The notes: generated from the letters alone by a model not told the origin. Shown: positions 25,502 through 34,157, numbered from the stretch's first letter. The stretch is 38,404 nt of DNA from Deltaproteobacteria bacterium (GCA_031264015.1 JAISET010000144.1:1-38404); one strand, 5' to 3'. Numbers and translations are program-made.

Positions 25502-25547
25502 AGCCGGCCGGCCGACGGACCGACGGACTTGCCGGCTGTTTGTTTTG
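25502..25547 (+). terminator. probable terminator after the aminotransferase
   Basis: AGCCGGC (25502-25508) pairs with GCCGGCT (25531-25537), and T-rich sequence (GTTTGTTTTG) follows. A second small stem, TGAAAGC/GCTTTCA, lies at 25561-25580. Confidence 0.5.
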
Positions 25548-25837
25548 ATTTTTAGCGGCTTGAAAGCCAGGCCGCTTTCAGGCCTGTCCAAGGGCCACCC
25601 ATCATCCCGACCGACCCGCCCGTCCGGGGCGGGCCGGCGGGCCGTCAACCGTCCGGCGCGGCGTCCTTCGGCGCCCCGGCGGACGCGCGCGCACAACGGC
25701 TTCTCGAGGCCGGGTCCCGCCGGACACCCGCCAGGGCTCCCGAGCCGGGGAGAACGGGCGGGGGCGGGGACAAAGGCGCCCGCCGCGGGCGGACGCCGCC
25801 CGCGAAACCTTGAGACGACATAGGAGGTAGAAAATAA

Positions 25838-27226
25838 GTGTCTAAAATTTTCACCCGCATGGGGGACGGCTCCCCCGTGGAACTGACCGAGGCGGAACTG
25901 CGGCAGGACATCGAGGACGGCATTCAGACCGCGGTGGACAAGGCGGGCGTTCCGGCGCTGGGCCAGGAGGAGATCGAGTACCTGATGGATCTCTTCAAGC
26001 GGACCGACCGGTTCGTGGGCGTGCCCAGGGGCAAGGAAGTCGTCATGAGCTACGACGCCGCCACGCTGAAGATCAAGCGCCACTCCTTGTTGGAGGACCG
26101 GGTCAGCTCCCTGATGATCTACGAGAAGCTCCTGGGGGCCGACACCCTCGAGCTGTGCCACGTGGACTACAGCTTCAAGCCGCTCAAGCCCATCATCAGC
26201 TACGAGACGGCCACCATGGAGCAGGCCCTCTACTCGACCATCGCCCCCCTCTTCTACGGCGCGATGCCCAACCTGGGGCTCTACACCGTGCCTGACGGGC
26301 CCTTCCCCAACCCCATGGAGCTTCTGCCCATGGGCAAGATCAAGGAGGGCCGCGCCGCCTACGAGGACATGGTCGAGGCGGCCATCAAGGACATCGTCTT
26401 CGCCTCCGAGCTGATGTGGGAGGCCGGGGCGGACGGCATCAACTTCGACACCGTGGGCGCCCAGGGGGACCCGGACTTCCAGGCGTCCTTGCGGGCCGTG
26501 GAGATCCTGACCAACAAGTACCCCGACATGCCCATCGAGGTGGGCATGGCCGGCGAGTTCGTCCTGGGCATGCACGGCCAGATGGAATACGCCGACACCA
26601 GGCTGGCGGGGCTCTACCCGGCCGAGCAGTGCGCGGTGGCCGAGAAGGCCGGCACGGCCATCTTCGGGCCGGTGGTCAACACCAACACCAACGAGTCGAC
26701 GCCCTGGAATCTGGCCAGGACGGTGGCCATCATCAAACCATGCGGCCTGTCGGCCAAGATCCCCATCCACGCCAACATGGGCATGGGGGTCGGGGCCGTC
26801 CCCGTCACCGACTACCCCCCGGTGGACGTGGTCAGCCGCTGCTCGAAAGCGCTGGTGGAGCTCTGCTTCCTCGACGGCATCTAGGTGGGCGTCGGAGACC
26901 CCATCGGCATGGCCGTCTGCCACGCTGAGGCTTCAGGCATGGGTGGAATGAGAACCGCCGGAGATCTGGTGGGAAGAGTCCAGCTAGCCAAGAAGCTTCG
27001 AATCAACGAGGCCAAGAAATACGTGGCCGACAAGTTGAAAGTGGGAGTGGACGAGCTGTCCGACCCCGTCATCATGAGCGAAGTCCGGACCGACTTGGGC
27101 TTCGGCATCATGATGCCCCTAGGAACAACCCCCAAGGGCCTGGAATGCAAGTTCAACATCGCCAGGGTCCTGGACCTCGACATCAACTGCCTCAACCGCT
27201 TCAAGTCAAGAGCCGGCCTGGTCTAG
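25838..27226 (+). CDS. mtbB: dimethylamine methyltransferase MtbB, internal UAG read as pyrrolysine
   Basis: MtbB moves a methyl group from dimethylamine to the Co(I) corrinoid of MtbC. The reading frame contains an in-frame TAG at 26882-26884 (codon 349). The flanks are VELCFLDGI before it and VGVGDPIGMAVCHAEASGM after it. This is the exact context of the pyrrolysine in Methanosarcina MtbB (DGI-Pyl-VGVGDP). Homology runs unbroken through both halves, giving 462 residues, the family length. Pyrrolysine is thought to bind the amine substrate in the TIM-barrel active site. The GTG start has AGGAGGT 9 nt upstream. Treating the TAG as a stop would yield a dead 348-residue fragment. The terminal codon is also TAG and is in frame with mtbC, 18 nt upstream of its ATG. 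pylS, pylT and pylBCD are not in the window. Confidence 0.96.
26882..26884 (+). other. pyrrolysine codon of mtbB
   Basis: A UAG at codon 349 lies in the conserved DGI-Pyl-VGVGDP context, with coding similarity continuing on both sides. It should be annotated as a translational exception. Confidence 0.95.
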
Positions 27227-27244
27227 TCCGGAAAAAAAAAGGAG

Positions 27245-27895
27245 ATGACAAAGGTGTCCGAGATTTTTCAACAGGCAGTGGATGCCATCATGGAGCAGGA
27301 CGAGGCCAAGGCCATGGACGTGGTCAAAAGGCATCTGGACGCCGGCGGCGACCCCATGCTTTTGATGAACCAGGGGTTCATCAAGGGCATCACCCAGGTC
27401 GGCGACCTGTTCGGCTCCGGGAAGCTGTTTCTGCCCGAGCTGATGATGTCCGCCGACGTCATGCTGGCCGCCTCGCAGGCCATTAACGAGGCCATGCCCG
27501 AGGGCCAGAGCAGCACTTTCGCCAACGTCCACATCACCGCCGCCACGGTCAAGGGCGACATCCACGACATCGGCAAGGGCATAGGCATCGCCCTCTTCCG
27601 CGCCAACGGCTTCACCGTGCACGACCTGGGCCGCGACGTGGACAACGACGTCATCGTCGACTCGGCCGTCAAGAACAACGCCGCGATCATCGCCACCAGC
27701 GCCCTGCTCACGACCACTTTGCCGGAGCAGAAGAAGCTCGAGGAGATGCTCAAAAAGTCCGGGCTCAAGGGCAAGATAAAAACCATGGTGGCAGGGGCCC
27801 CAGTGACACCTCGCTGGGCCAGCCGCATCGGTGCCGACATCTACGCCGAGGACGCACACGCCGGCGTCCGCGGGGTCATCGAGGCAGTTTCCTGA
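27245..27895 (+). CDS. mtbC: methylamine-specific corrinoid protein (MtbC-like)
   Basis: A 216-residue two-domain corrinoid carrier. A helical cap (about 1-85) is followed by a cobalamin-binding Rossmann-like domain with GDIHDIGKGIG (Asp105-x-His107-x-x-Gly110), whose His is the lower cobalt ligand. SALLTTT and VAGAPVTPRWASRIGAD complete the B12 fold. It accepts the methyl group from MtbB and hands it on to a corrinoid:CoM or corrinoid:tetrahydrofolate methyltransferase, which is not encoded here. AAAAAGGAG precedes the ATG. Only 18 nt separate it from the mtbB terminal TAG, in the same frame. No second corrinoid gene accompanies mttB, so this protein may serve all three methyltransferases (inference). 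A good terminator follows. Confidence 0.94.
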   Translation: MTKVSEIFQQAVDAIMEQDEAKAMDVVKRHLDAGGDPMLLMNQGFIKGITQVGDLFGSGKLFLPELMMSADVMLAASQAINEAMPEGQSSTFANVHITAATVKGDIHDIGKGIGIALFRANGFTVHDLGRDVDNDVIVDSAVKNNAAIIATSALLTTTLPEQKKLEEMLKKSGLKGKIKTMVAGAPVTPRWASRIGADIYAEDAHAGVRGVIEAVS

Positions 27896-27904
27896 GCCCG
27901 TTCC

Positions 27905-27939
27905 GGCCCGGGTCGCTCCTCGCCGAGCCCGGGCCTTTT
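27905..27939 (+). terminator. intrinsic terminator of the mtbBC unit
   Basis: GGCCCGGG (27905-27912) pairs with CCCGGGCC (27928-27935), followed by TTTT. It isolates mtbBC from pgk. Confidence 0.75.
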
Positions 27940-28506
27940 ACTTCGGCGGCGCGGGCCTCATGACCCGCGCCGCCGAAACCCTCCCCTCCCGCCGGACGCC
28001 GGCCTCCCGTCGGCGTCATCCGGACCGGGCCCTCGACCCTGGTCCGGCCTGACCGGGGACAAACGCCTCCCCGACGCCTCCCCCCCGCCCGTCCCGTTCT
28101 CAGGCGGGACGGGCGGGGGGGAAACCCGTCTTGCGAAACTCCCCGTCAGGAAGCGCCCGTCCGACCGCCGGGGCGCGTCCGACCGCCGGGGCCGGGGCGG
28201 CCTTTCGACAATTTTGGGAATTTTGGCCCGATTTTGCCAGTTTCGGCAATAATTCCCCCTGCCGCCTGTCGGAATTTATTTTGACCGGCCCGTCAAAATC
28301 ATCGGGACTTTGACAGCCCGGACGGGCGCCGTCTTTTCAAAAGAAACCCTTTTATTTCTTTTTCCAGCTTGGGGGGCGTCTCCGGGCCGCTAAAACTGTT
28401 TGGAAAAAGCCCCGGCCGCCACGGCGGGCCTCAACTACGGAAATAATTTAAAACAATCGCGGCCCCGGACCGGACCGGGGCGGAAACGGGCGGGCGGGTA
28501 CTCGGC
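27940..28506. other. intergenic region before pgk
   Basis: No gene is recognisable. It contains a perfect 15-bp inverted repeat (arms 28081-28095 and 28106-28120, no T-tract). A two-copy repeat of CGTCCGACCGCCGGGGC-like sequence lies at 28147-28190, and an AT-richer section at 28205-28310. A TTGACA at 28310-28315 lacks a convincing -10 partner at 16-18 bp. The pgk promoter was not pinned down. Confidence 0.5.
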
Positions 28507-29766
28507 ATGTTGTTTGGCATCAGAACGATGGACGAGCTGGAAGTGAGGGGCGCGACGGTCCTCCTGCGGGCGGACGTCAACCAGCCGGTGGACAGGAAGA
28601 CGGGCAGACTCAAGGACACCACCAGGATCAGGGCCTCGATCCCGACCCTGGCCGAGCTCTCCAAAAAGGGCGCCAAAACCGTGCTCCTGGCCCACCAGGG
28701 CAGCGACATAGAATACAAGAATTTTTACACCCTGAGACCGCACTCCGAGGTCATAGCGTCCCTCCTGGACGCCAAAGTCAAGTTTGTCGAGGACGTCTGC
28801 GGCCCGGCGGCCTTGGAGGCGGTTAAAAACCTGCGGGACGGGGAAGTCCTGATTCTCGAGAACGTCCGCTTCCTGGCCGAGGAGCAGACGCTCTTCGAGC
28901 TCAATTTGAAGCTCGACCACGAGCGGCAGGCCGAGACTCTTCTGGTCAGAAAGCTCGCCCCCCTGGCCGACTTCTACATAGGCGACGCCTTCGCCGCCGC
29001 CCACCGGGACCAGCCGTCCCTGTGCGGCTTCCAGCAGGTGCTTCCCTCGGCCATGGGCCGCCTGTTCGAGCGCGAGTACGCCGTCGTCTCCCAGCTGACG
29101 GAGTCCCCGGAGAGGCCCTGCGTCTTCGTCCTCGGAGGCTCCAAGATCGGCGACGCCTTTTTAATGATGGAGACGGTGCTGGCCGCGAAGACCGCCGACC
29201 TGGTCCTGGCCGGGGGGCTGGTGGGGGAGATCCTCTCCTGGGCGCGGGGCGTCGACCTGGGCCGGACCACCCGCGAGTTTATTATTAAAGAGGGCCACGA
29301 CCGGCTCCTGGACAAGGCCAAAAAACTGCTGGCCGACCACCCGGGGAGCTTCCTGGTCCCCGAGGACTACGCGTTCGCGAGCGACGGCAAGCGCGCGGAG
29401 GCGGACGTCGGCCAACTGCCCGACGACCATCTTTTGGCCGACATCGGCTCCAAAACGGCGGGGAAGTTCAGGCAGGCCATCGAGGGGGCCAAGACCGTCT
29501 TCGTCAACGGGCCCGTCGGCATCTTCGAGGAGGCGCCCTCCGAGCTCGGCACCAAGGCCGTCTGGGAGGCCCTGGCCGAGACGGGGGCCCACACGGTCAT
29601 CGGGGGCGGGGACAGCATCGCCGCCGCCGAGAAGTTCCGGGTGACGGAAAAGATCGGCTACGTCTGCACCGGGGGAGGCGCCCTGATCCGCTTCCTCTCC
29701 GGCGAGGTGCTGCCCGTCGTCCGCGCCCTGCGCCATGGCTCGCTCATCGACGAGAAGAGGATTTGA
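28507..29766 (+). CDS. pgk: phosphoglycerate kinase of archaeal type
   Basis: PGK interconverts 1,3-bisphosphoglycerate + ADP and 3-phosphoglycerate + ATP in glycolysis and gluconeogenesis. The 419-residue protein has the two-lobe PGK architecture, but its motifs are those of archaeal enzymes. VLLAHQGS replaces the bacterial SHxGRP loop, and LVRKLAPLADFYIGDAFAAAHRDQPSLCGF and RPCVFVLGGSKIGD follow the methanogen pattern. NGPVGIFE and IGGGDSIAAAE...TGGGA form the ATP lobe, so it appears catalytically complete. RVDFN is altered to RADVN. It has no strong ribosome-binding site at the ATG (28507). It is followed by an archaeal-type GAPDH gene and sits between mtbBC and mttB. Transfer from an archaeal donor is the natural reading; the donor cannot be named without a tree. 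Confidence 0.92.
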   Translation: MLFGIRTMDELEVRGATVLLRADVNQPVDRKTGRLKDTTRIRASIPTLAELSKKGAKTVLLAHQGSDIEYKNFYTLRPHSEVIASLLDAKVKFVEDVCGPAALEAVKNLRDGEVLILENVRFLAEEQTLFELNLKLDHERQAETLLVRKLAPLADFYIGDAFAAAHRDQPSLCGFQQVLPSAMGRLFEREYAVVSQLTESPERPCVFVLGGSKIGDAFLMMETVLAAKTADLVLAGGLVGEILSWARGVDLGRTTREFIIKEGHDRLLDKAKKLLADHPGSFLVPEDYAFASDGKRAEADVGQLPDDHLLADIGSKTAGKFRQAIEGAKTVFVNGPVGIFEEAPSELGTKAVWEALAETGAHTVIGGGDSIAAAEKFRVTEKIGYVCTGGGALIRFLSGEVLPVVRALRHGSLIDEKRI

Positions 29767-29775
29767 AGTTTTTTG

Positions 29776-29803
29776 GCCCGCCCGGCCGGGCGGGCGGATT
29801 TTT
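29776..29803 (+). terminator. terminator after pgk
   Basis: A fully palindromic hairpin (GCCCGCCC with GGGCGGGC around GGCC, 29776-29795) is followed, after three bases, by a run of five T. Confidence 0.6.
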
Positions 29804-29840
29804 CGCGCCCCCCGGGGGCGACGTGGCGACAATCAGACGA

Positions 29841-29855
29841 TTTGGCACTGCCAAA
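29841..29855. promoter_or_regulatory. possible operator upstream of the GAPDH gene
   Basis: TTTGGCA-C-TGCCAAA is a perfect 7-bp inverted repeat 24 nt before the GAPDH ATG, in a locally AT-rich stretch. It looks like a dimeric repressor site. The partner protein is unknown. Confidence 0.5.
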
Positions 29856-29878
29856 ATTAATACAAGGGAGCGTTCATT

Positions 29879-30913
29879 ATGATAAAGGTTGGTGTGGCCG
29901 GCTACGGGGTCATCGGACAGCGCCTGGCCGACGGCGTGGCCCTCCAGGGCGACATGGAGCTGGTGGGGGTGGCCGATCTTCTGCCCACCCTGTCGATACA
30001 GGCCTTGCGGGAGAAGGGCATGCCCTACCGCCTGTTTCTGGTGGAGGGGGCGGACCGGCAGAAGTTTGACGGCCTGGGCATCCCCGTCAGCGGGAGCTTC
30101 GCCGAGCTGGTCGGCCAGGTGGACGTCATGCTGGACAGCTCCCCCGGCGGGGTGGGCCTCAAGAACAAGGCCCTCTACGAGAAGGCGGGCGTCAAGGCCG
30201 TCTTCCAGGGCGGCGAGGCCAACAGCGTGGCCGACGTCTTCTTCCACGGCTACGCCAATTATGAAAAGGGCCTGGGAGCCAACTACCTGAAGCTGACCAG
30301 CTGCAACACCACCGGCCTCATCCGCACGGTGGACTGCCTGGACAGGGCTTACGGGCTGGAGAGGGTGGCCATCACCATCATCCGCCGGGTGGCCGACCCG
30401 GGCGACTACCACCGGGGCCTGACCAACGCCCTGCAGATCGACAAGGCCCCCAGCCACCAGGCCGTGGACCTGATGACCATCATGCCCCACGTGGAGGCCA
30501 CCGGCATCCTGGTGCACACCCCCGTCACCCACGGGCACATCATCACGGTGCTGGCCCGCGGCAGGGACGGCAAAAAGATCACCAGGGAGATGGCCCTGGA
30601 GGCCTTCGGCAAGCACGAGCGCATCAGGGTGGTGTCGCTGGCCCGGGGGTTTTTGGGGAACGCCTCCTTGTTCCGCTACGCCCGCGACCTCGGCAACCCC
30701 AGGGGCGACATGTACGAGATCGGCCTCTGGGAGGACAGCGTGGTGGAGTCCGGGCCGGACGTCATGTACGCGATCAACATCCCCCAGGAGTCCGTGACCA
30801 TCCCCGAGACCATCGACGCCGTCAGGGCCGCCTTCAAGCTGCAGCCCGACTCCGCCTCGGCCACCTCGGCCACCAACAAGTTCCTGGGCCTGGGCAAATG
30901 GCTCAAAGGCTGA
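29879..30913 (+). CDS. gap: type II (archaeal-type) glyceraldehyde-3-phosphate dehydrogenase
   Basis: The 344-residue protein matches the archaeal phosphorylating GAPDH (type II), not the common bacterial GapA. It opens with the Rossmann start IKVGVAGYGVIGQRLADGV. LDSSPGGVGLKNKALYEKAGVKAVFQGGE follows, then TSCNTTGL with catalytic Cys142, then RRVADPGD and PSH. Bacterial GAPDH would instead show SCTTNCL. It converts glyceraldehyde-3-phosphate to 1,3-bisphosphoglycerate with NAD(P)H formation, the reaction next to PGK, so the two genes make a functional pair. AAGGGAG lies 9 nt before the ATG, and a 15-bp palindrome is just upstream. It lies between archaeal-type pgk and mttB. A GC hairpin without T-tract (30914-30930) follows. 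Confidence 0.92.
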   Translation: MIKVGVAGYGVIGQRLADGVALQGDMELVGVADLLPTLSIQALREKGMPYRLFLVEGADRQKFDGLGIPVSGSFAELVGQVDVMLDSSPGGVGLKNKALYEKAGVKAVFQGGEANSVADVFFHGYANYEKGLGANYLKLTSCNTTGLIRTVDCLDRAYGLERVAITIIRRVADPGDYHRGLTNALQIDKAPSHQAVDLMTIMPHVEATGILVHTPVTHGHIITVLARGRDGKKITREMALEAFGKHERIRVVSLARGFLGNASLFRYARDLGNPRGDMYEIGLWEDSVVESGPDVMYAINIPQESVTIPETIDAVRAAFKLQPDSASATSATNKFLGLGKWLKG

Positions 30914-31057
30914 CCGGCCCGCCGGGCCGGCGCCCGCGGGCCGCCTCCGGGAACCTCCCCGGACAACGGCGGCGGAAGTCCGGGGCGGCCGCGGGCCGCA
31001 AACCATATTCATCACACCCTCAGAGGTAATTCCCCACGGGGACCAAGGAGGATAATC

Positions 31058-32542
31058 ATGACCTTTAGAGCACCGTCGGCCGGCTTTCTGGCCAGCGGCG
31101 GATTTCGGCTCGAGACCTTCACCCGCGACGAGCTTGAGGAGCTGCACAGGGCCACCCTGGAGATCCTCGAGCACACGGGGGTCTACGTCCAGAAGGAGGA
31201 GGCCCGCGCCCTCTTTCGGGAGAAAGGCGCCCTGGTGGAGTCGGACGGGGTGGTCAAGATGCCCCCCTGGATGGTCGACGAGGCCATCAGGAGCGCGCCC
31301 CGGAGGCTGACCATGGCGGGCCGGACTCCCCAGCGCGACTGCGTCATCGAGGGCGGCCGGGTGACCTTCACCTGCTTCGGCGAGGGCATCTCCATCTACG
31401 ACCCCTTCGACGGCGAGTACCGCACCACCTGCAAGAACGACCTCAAGTACTCCACCCGGATCATCGACTCCCTGGACGTCATCTCCGTGGTCGAGCGCTG
31501 CGTGGGCAGCCAGGACGTGCCGGCCAAGGTCCAGTGCGTCCACAACTACGAGGCCATCGTCAACAACACCACCAAGCCGGTGTTTCTGGGCCCGGAAAAC
31601 GGCCGCAACATCAAGATCATGCTCGAGATGGCCAAGGCGGCCGTGGGCGAGGCCAGATACAAGGCGGCGGGCTCCCCCGTCTCCTTCATCACCTGCCCCG
31701 TCAGCCCCCTGCGGCTGGTGGAGGACTGCTGCGACATCATCATGACCTGCGCCGAGGAGGACGTCGCCCTCTGCATCCTCTCCATGGCCATGAGCGGGGG
31801 CTCGGCTCCCGTCAACCTGGCCGGCACCCTGGTCACCCACAACGCCGAGGTCCTGGCGGGGATAGTCCTGTCCCAGCTGGTCAAAAAAGGCGCCAAAGTG
31901 GTCTACGGCAGCTCCACCACGGCCATGAACCTGAAGATCGCCACGGCCTGCGTGGGCTCCCCCGAGCTCGCCATGATCAACGCGGCCGTCGCCTCCATCG
32001 CCCGCTTCTACGGCCTCCCCAGCTGGGTCGCCGGGGGGTAGGGCGACAGCAAGCTCCCCGACGCCCAGTCGGGACATGAAAAGACCCTCACCGGGCTGTT
32101 GCCGGCGTTGGCAGGTGCCAACATCATTTACGGCCTGGGCATGTTGGAAATGGGGGTCACTTTCAGTCTCGAGCAGCTCCTGATGGACGCGGACATGGCC
32201 AAGATGATCATGTACGCCGTCGGCGGGATCCCCGTCACCGACGAGACCCTCTCGTTGGACATCATCAAGGAGAACGGCTACAAGAAGGACTTTCTGACCC
32301 ACAAGAACACCTTCAAGAACCGCTTCATCCAGTCGTCCCCCAAGCTCATCGACCGCCGGACCAGGGTCAGGTGGCTGGAGGACCAGGGAGGGCTGGACAT
32401 GTTCCAGCGGGCCAAGAAGCAGTTCAAGGACCTCTACGACAACTATCAGCCCGACCCCCTGCCCGAGGGCGCCCACGAGGCCATCAGGGCCATCGTCCAC
32501 CGGACCGAGGAGGGCTTCGGCCTGCCCAAAAGCGAGTACTAG
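31058..32542 (+). CDS. mttB: trimethylamine methyltransferase MttB, internal UAG read as pyrrolysine
   Basis: MttB transfers a methyl group from trimethylamine to its corrinoid protein, leaving dimethylamine for MtbB. The frame carries TAG at 32039-32041 (codon 328). It is flanked by GLPSWVAGG and GDSKLPDAQSGHEKT, the known pyrrolysine context of MttB. Similarity continues with LLPALAGANIIYGLGMLEMG to residue 494, the normal family length. N-terminal features (LHRATLEILEHTGVYV, VTFTCFGEG) are typical. AAGGAGG lies 6 nt before the ATG. Reading the TAG as stop would leave a 327-residue fragment lacking half of the barrel. The terminal codon is TAG too; readthrough there would add about 100 unrelated residues. 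No mttC gene is adjacent, so the corrinoid partner may be the MtbC-like protein. Confidence 0.96.
32039..32041 (+). other. pyrrolysine codon of mttB
   Basis: A UAG at codon 328 in the conserved VAGG-Pyl-GDSK context, with intact family similarity on both sides. Confidence 0.95.
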
Positions 32543-32706
32543 CACATCCCCGAGGCCCGGACGGGAGCCCGCAAAAGCTCCCCGCCCCGGGCCTTTTCAC
32601 ATATAGGAAGCCGGGAGCGGCGGAGGGGGGCCCAAACTCCCCGCCGCCGCCGGGCGAGTTTTTCAGGGTCGGGGGGAGCCGCCCCCGGCCCCGTCAGGAG
32701 GACCCC

Positions 32707-34134
32707 ATGCAGCCATATCCCGCGGCCTTTTGGGACCCGGTCGGTCCCGAAGTCCTGGAGAAGGTCCATCGGAGCACCATGGAGGTGCTGGAGAAGACCG
32801 GCCTCAACTTCCACAGCGAGGAGGCCCTGGGGGTCTTCAAGAAGCACTCCCTGAAAGTCGACGGGCGCAGGGTCTATTTTGACGCCAAAACGGTGGACGA
32901 GGCCATAGCCAGCGCGCCCAAGTCCTTCACCGTCGCCGCCAGGGACCCCCGACACGACGTCGTCCTGGGCGAGGGCATGGTGGTGGCCACGGCCACGGGG
33001 GCCCTGTATTTCGTCACCGAAAAGGACGGGCGCAGGCCCGCCACCCTGGCCGACTTCTCCGACATCCAGAGGCTTTACCAAACGAGCGGGGTGGTCGACA
33101 TGGTCGGCTACACCCCCGTCTACCCGTCCGACGTGCCCGCGGAGATCAAGTTCCTGCGCATGGTCCAGGAGTCCCTCAGGAACACCTCCAAGCCCTTCAT
33201 CATCCCCATGAGCCACCGGGGCGAGTGCCTCGACATGCTGGAGATGGTGGCCCTGGGCTTCGGGGACGAGCGGATCTACGAGAAAAAGTGCGTCGTCTCG
33301 GCCGGCATCACTCCTCTGAACCCCCTCCAGTACGGCGCCGAGGCCCTGGAGACGATGATCGAGTTCGCCGGGCGCGGCCAGGCGCTGTTTCTGGCCCCGG
33401 CCCCGATGATGGGTTTGTCAAGCCCGCTGAGCCACCTGGGCACGGCCGTCCAGCAGAACGCCGAGATCCTGGGGGGCCTGGTCCTGGTCCAGCTGATCAG
33501 GCCCGGGAGCCCCGTCCTCTACATGCCCGGCAGTTTCGCCGGCTACATGAAGACGGCCGGCTGCGCGGTCTCCAGCCCCGACTCCTACCTGGCCAACGCC
33601 ATCAACTTCGAGCTCTGCCGCCGCAAGTACGGCCTCCCCATCCGCGCCAACTCCAGCATGACCGAGGCCAAGGTTTTCGACGCCCAGGCCGGGGCCGAGA
33701 CCATGCTCTGCATGCTCATGGCCATGATGGGCGGCGCCCACCTCTTCCACATCTCCCTGGGCTGCCTGGACTCCATCCTGGCCTTCAGCCCGGAGAAGAT
33801 GCTTTTCGACGAGGAGATCTATCTGCGCTGCGCCCACATGATGAAAGGGCCCTCGACCGCGGAGGCCGACTACTGCGTCGATCTTCTGGCCGACGTGGGC
33901 CCGGGGGGCAGCTTCATCAGCCACAAGAACACCTTGAAGAACTTCCGCAAGCTCTGGACGCCGACGCTCTCCCACTGGGACAGCCACCACAACTGGCTGG
34001 AGCTCGGCGAGCGGAAGTCCCTGGGCGCCAGGGCCGCGGCCGCCGTGGAAAAACGTCTGGCCGAGGCCAGGAGCGACTACCTGTCGCCCGACGCCGACAA
34101 GGCCTGCGAGGCGGTCGTCCAGAGAAGGTGCTGA
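32707..34134 (+). CDS. MttB-superfamily methyltransferase lacking pyrrolysine
   Basis: The 475-residue protein is a full-length paralogue of MttB. It starts VHRSTMEVLEKTGLNFHSEEA and ends in the family's SHKNTLKNFRKLWTP and SHWDSHHNWLELGE segments. In the segment equal to the pyrrolysine site it reads GLPIRANSSMTEAKVFDAQAG. A simple gap-free alignment places Met where MttB has pyrrolysine. Pyl-free members such as the glycine betaine methyltransferase MtgB demethylate quaternary amines (glycine betaine, proline betaine, carnitine and others). By analogy this one probably uses a quaternary amine and a corrinoid protein; the substrate is unknown. AGGAGG lies 5 nt before the ATG. It is 164 nt downstream of mttB and possibly cotranscribed. 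Confidence 0.92.
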   Translation: MQPYPAAFWDPVGPEVLEKVHRSTMEVLEKTGLNFHSEEALGVFKKHSLKVDGRRVYFDAKTVDEAIASAPKSFTVAARDPRHDVVLGEGMVVATATGALYFVTEKDGRRPATLADFSDIQRLYQTSGVVDMVGYTPVYPSDVPAEIKFLRMVQESLRNTSKPFIIPMSHRGECLDMLEMVALGFGDERIYEKKCVVSAGITPLNPLQYGAEALETMIEFAGRGQALFLAPAPMMGLSSPLSHLGTAVQQNAEILGGLVLVQLIRPGSPVLYMPGSFAGYMKTAGCAVSSPDSYLANAINFELCRRKYGLPIRANSSMTEAKVFDAQAGAETMLCMLMAMMGGAHLFHISLGCLDSILAFSPEKMLFDEEIYLRCAHMMKGPSTAEADYCVDLLADVGPGGSFISHKNTLKNFRKLWTPTLSHWDSHHNWLELGERKSLGARAAAAVEKRLAEARSDYLSPDADKACEAVVQRRC

Positions 34135-34157
34135 GAGGCTTTTTGGAACGGCAGGAC

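Noticed and set aside
25838-26884. mtbB and mttB as pseudogenes broken by nonsense codons
   Set aside because: Both TAGs lie at the exact known pyrrolysine positions, and the downstream halves keep family sequence and the reading frame.
28081-28120. Perfect 15-bp inverted repeat as a terminator or CRISPR-like element
   Set aside because: There is no T-tract, no repetition and no spacers. It was left as an unexplained hairpin in the pgk upstream region.
29744-32545. 933-codon minus-strand frame over gap and mttB
   Set aside because: Same artefact. It is antisense to two recognised genes and has no ribosome-binding site or conserved motif.
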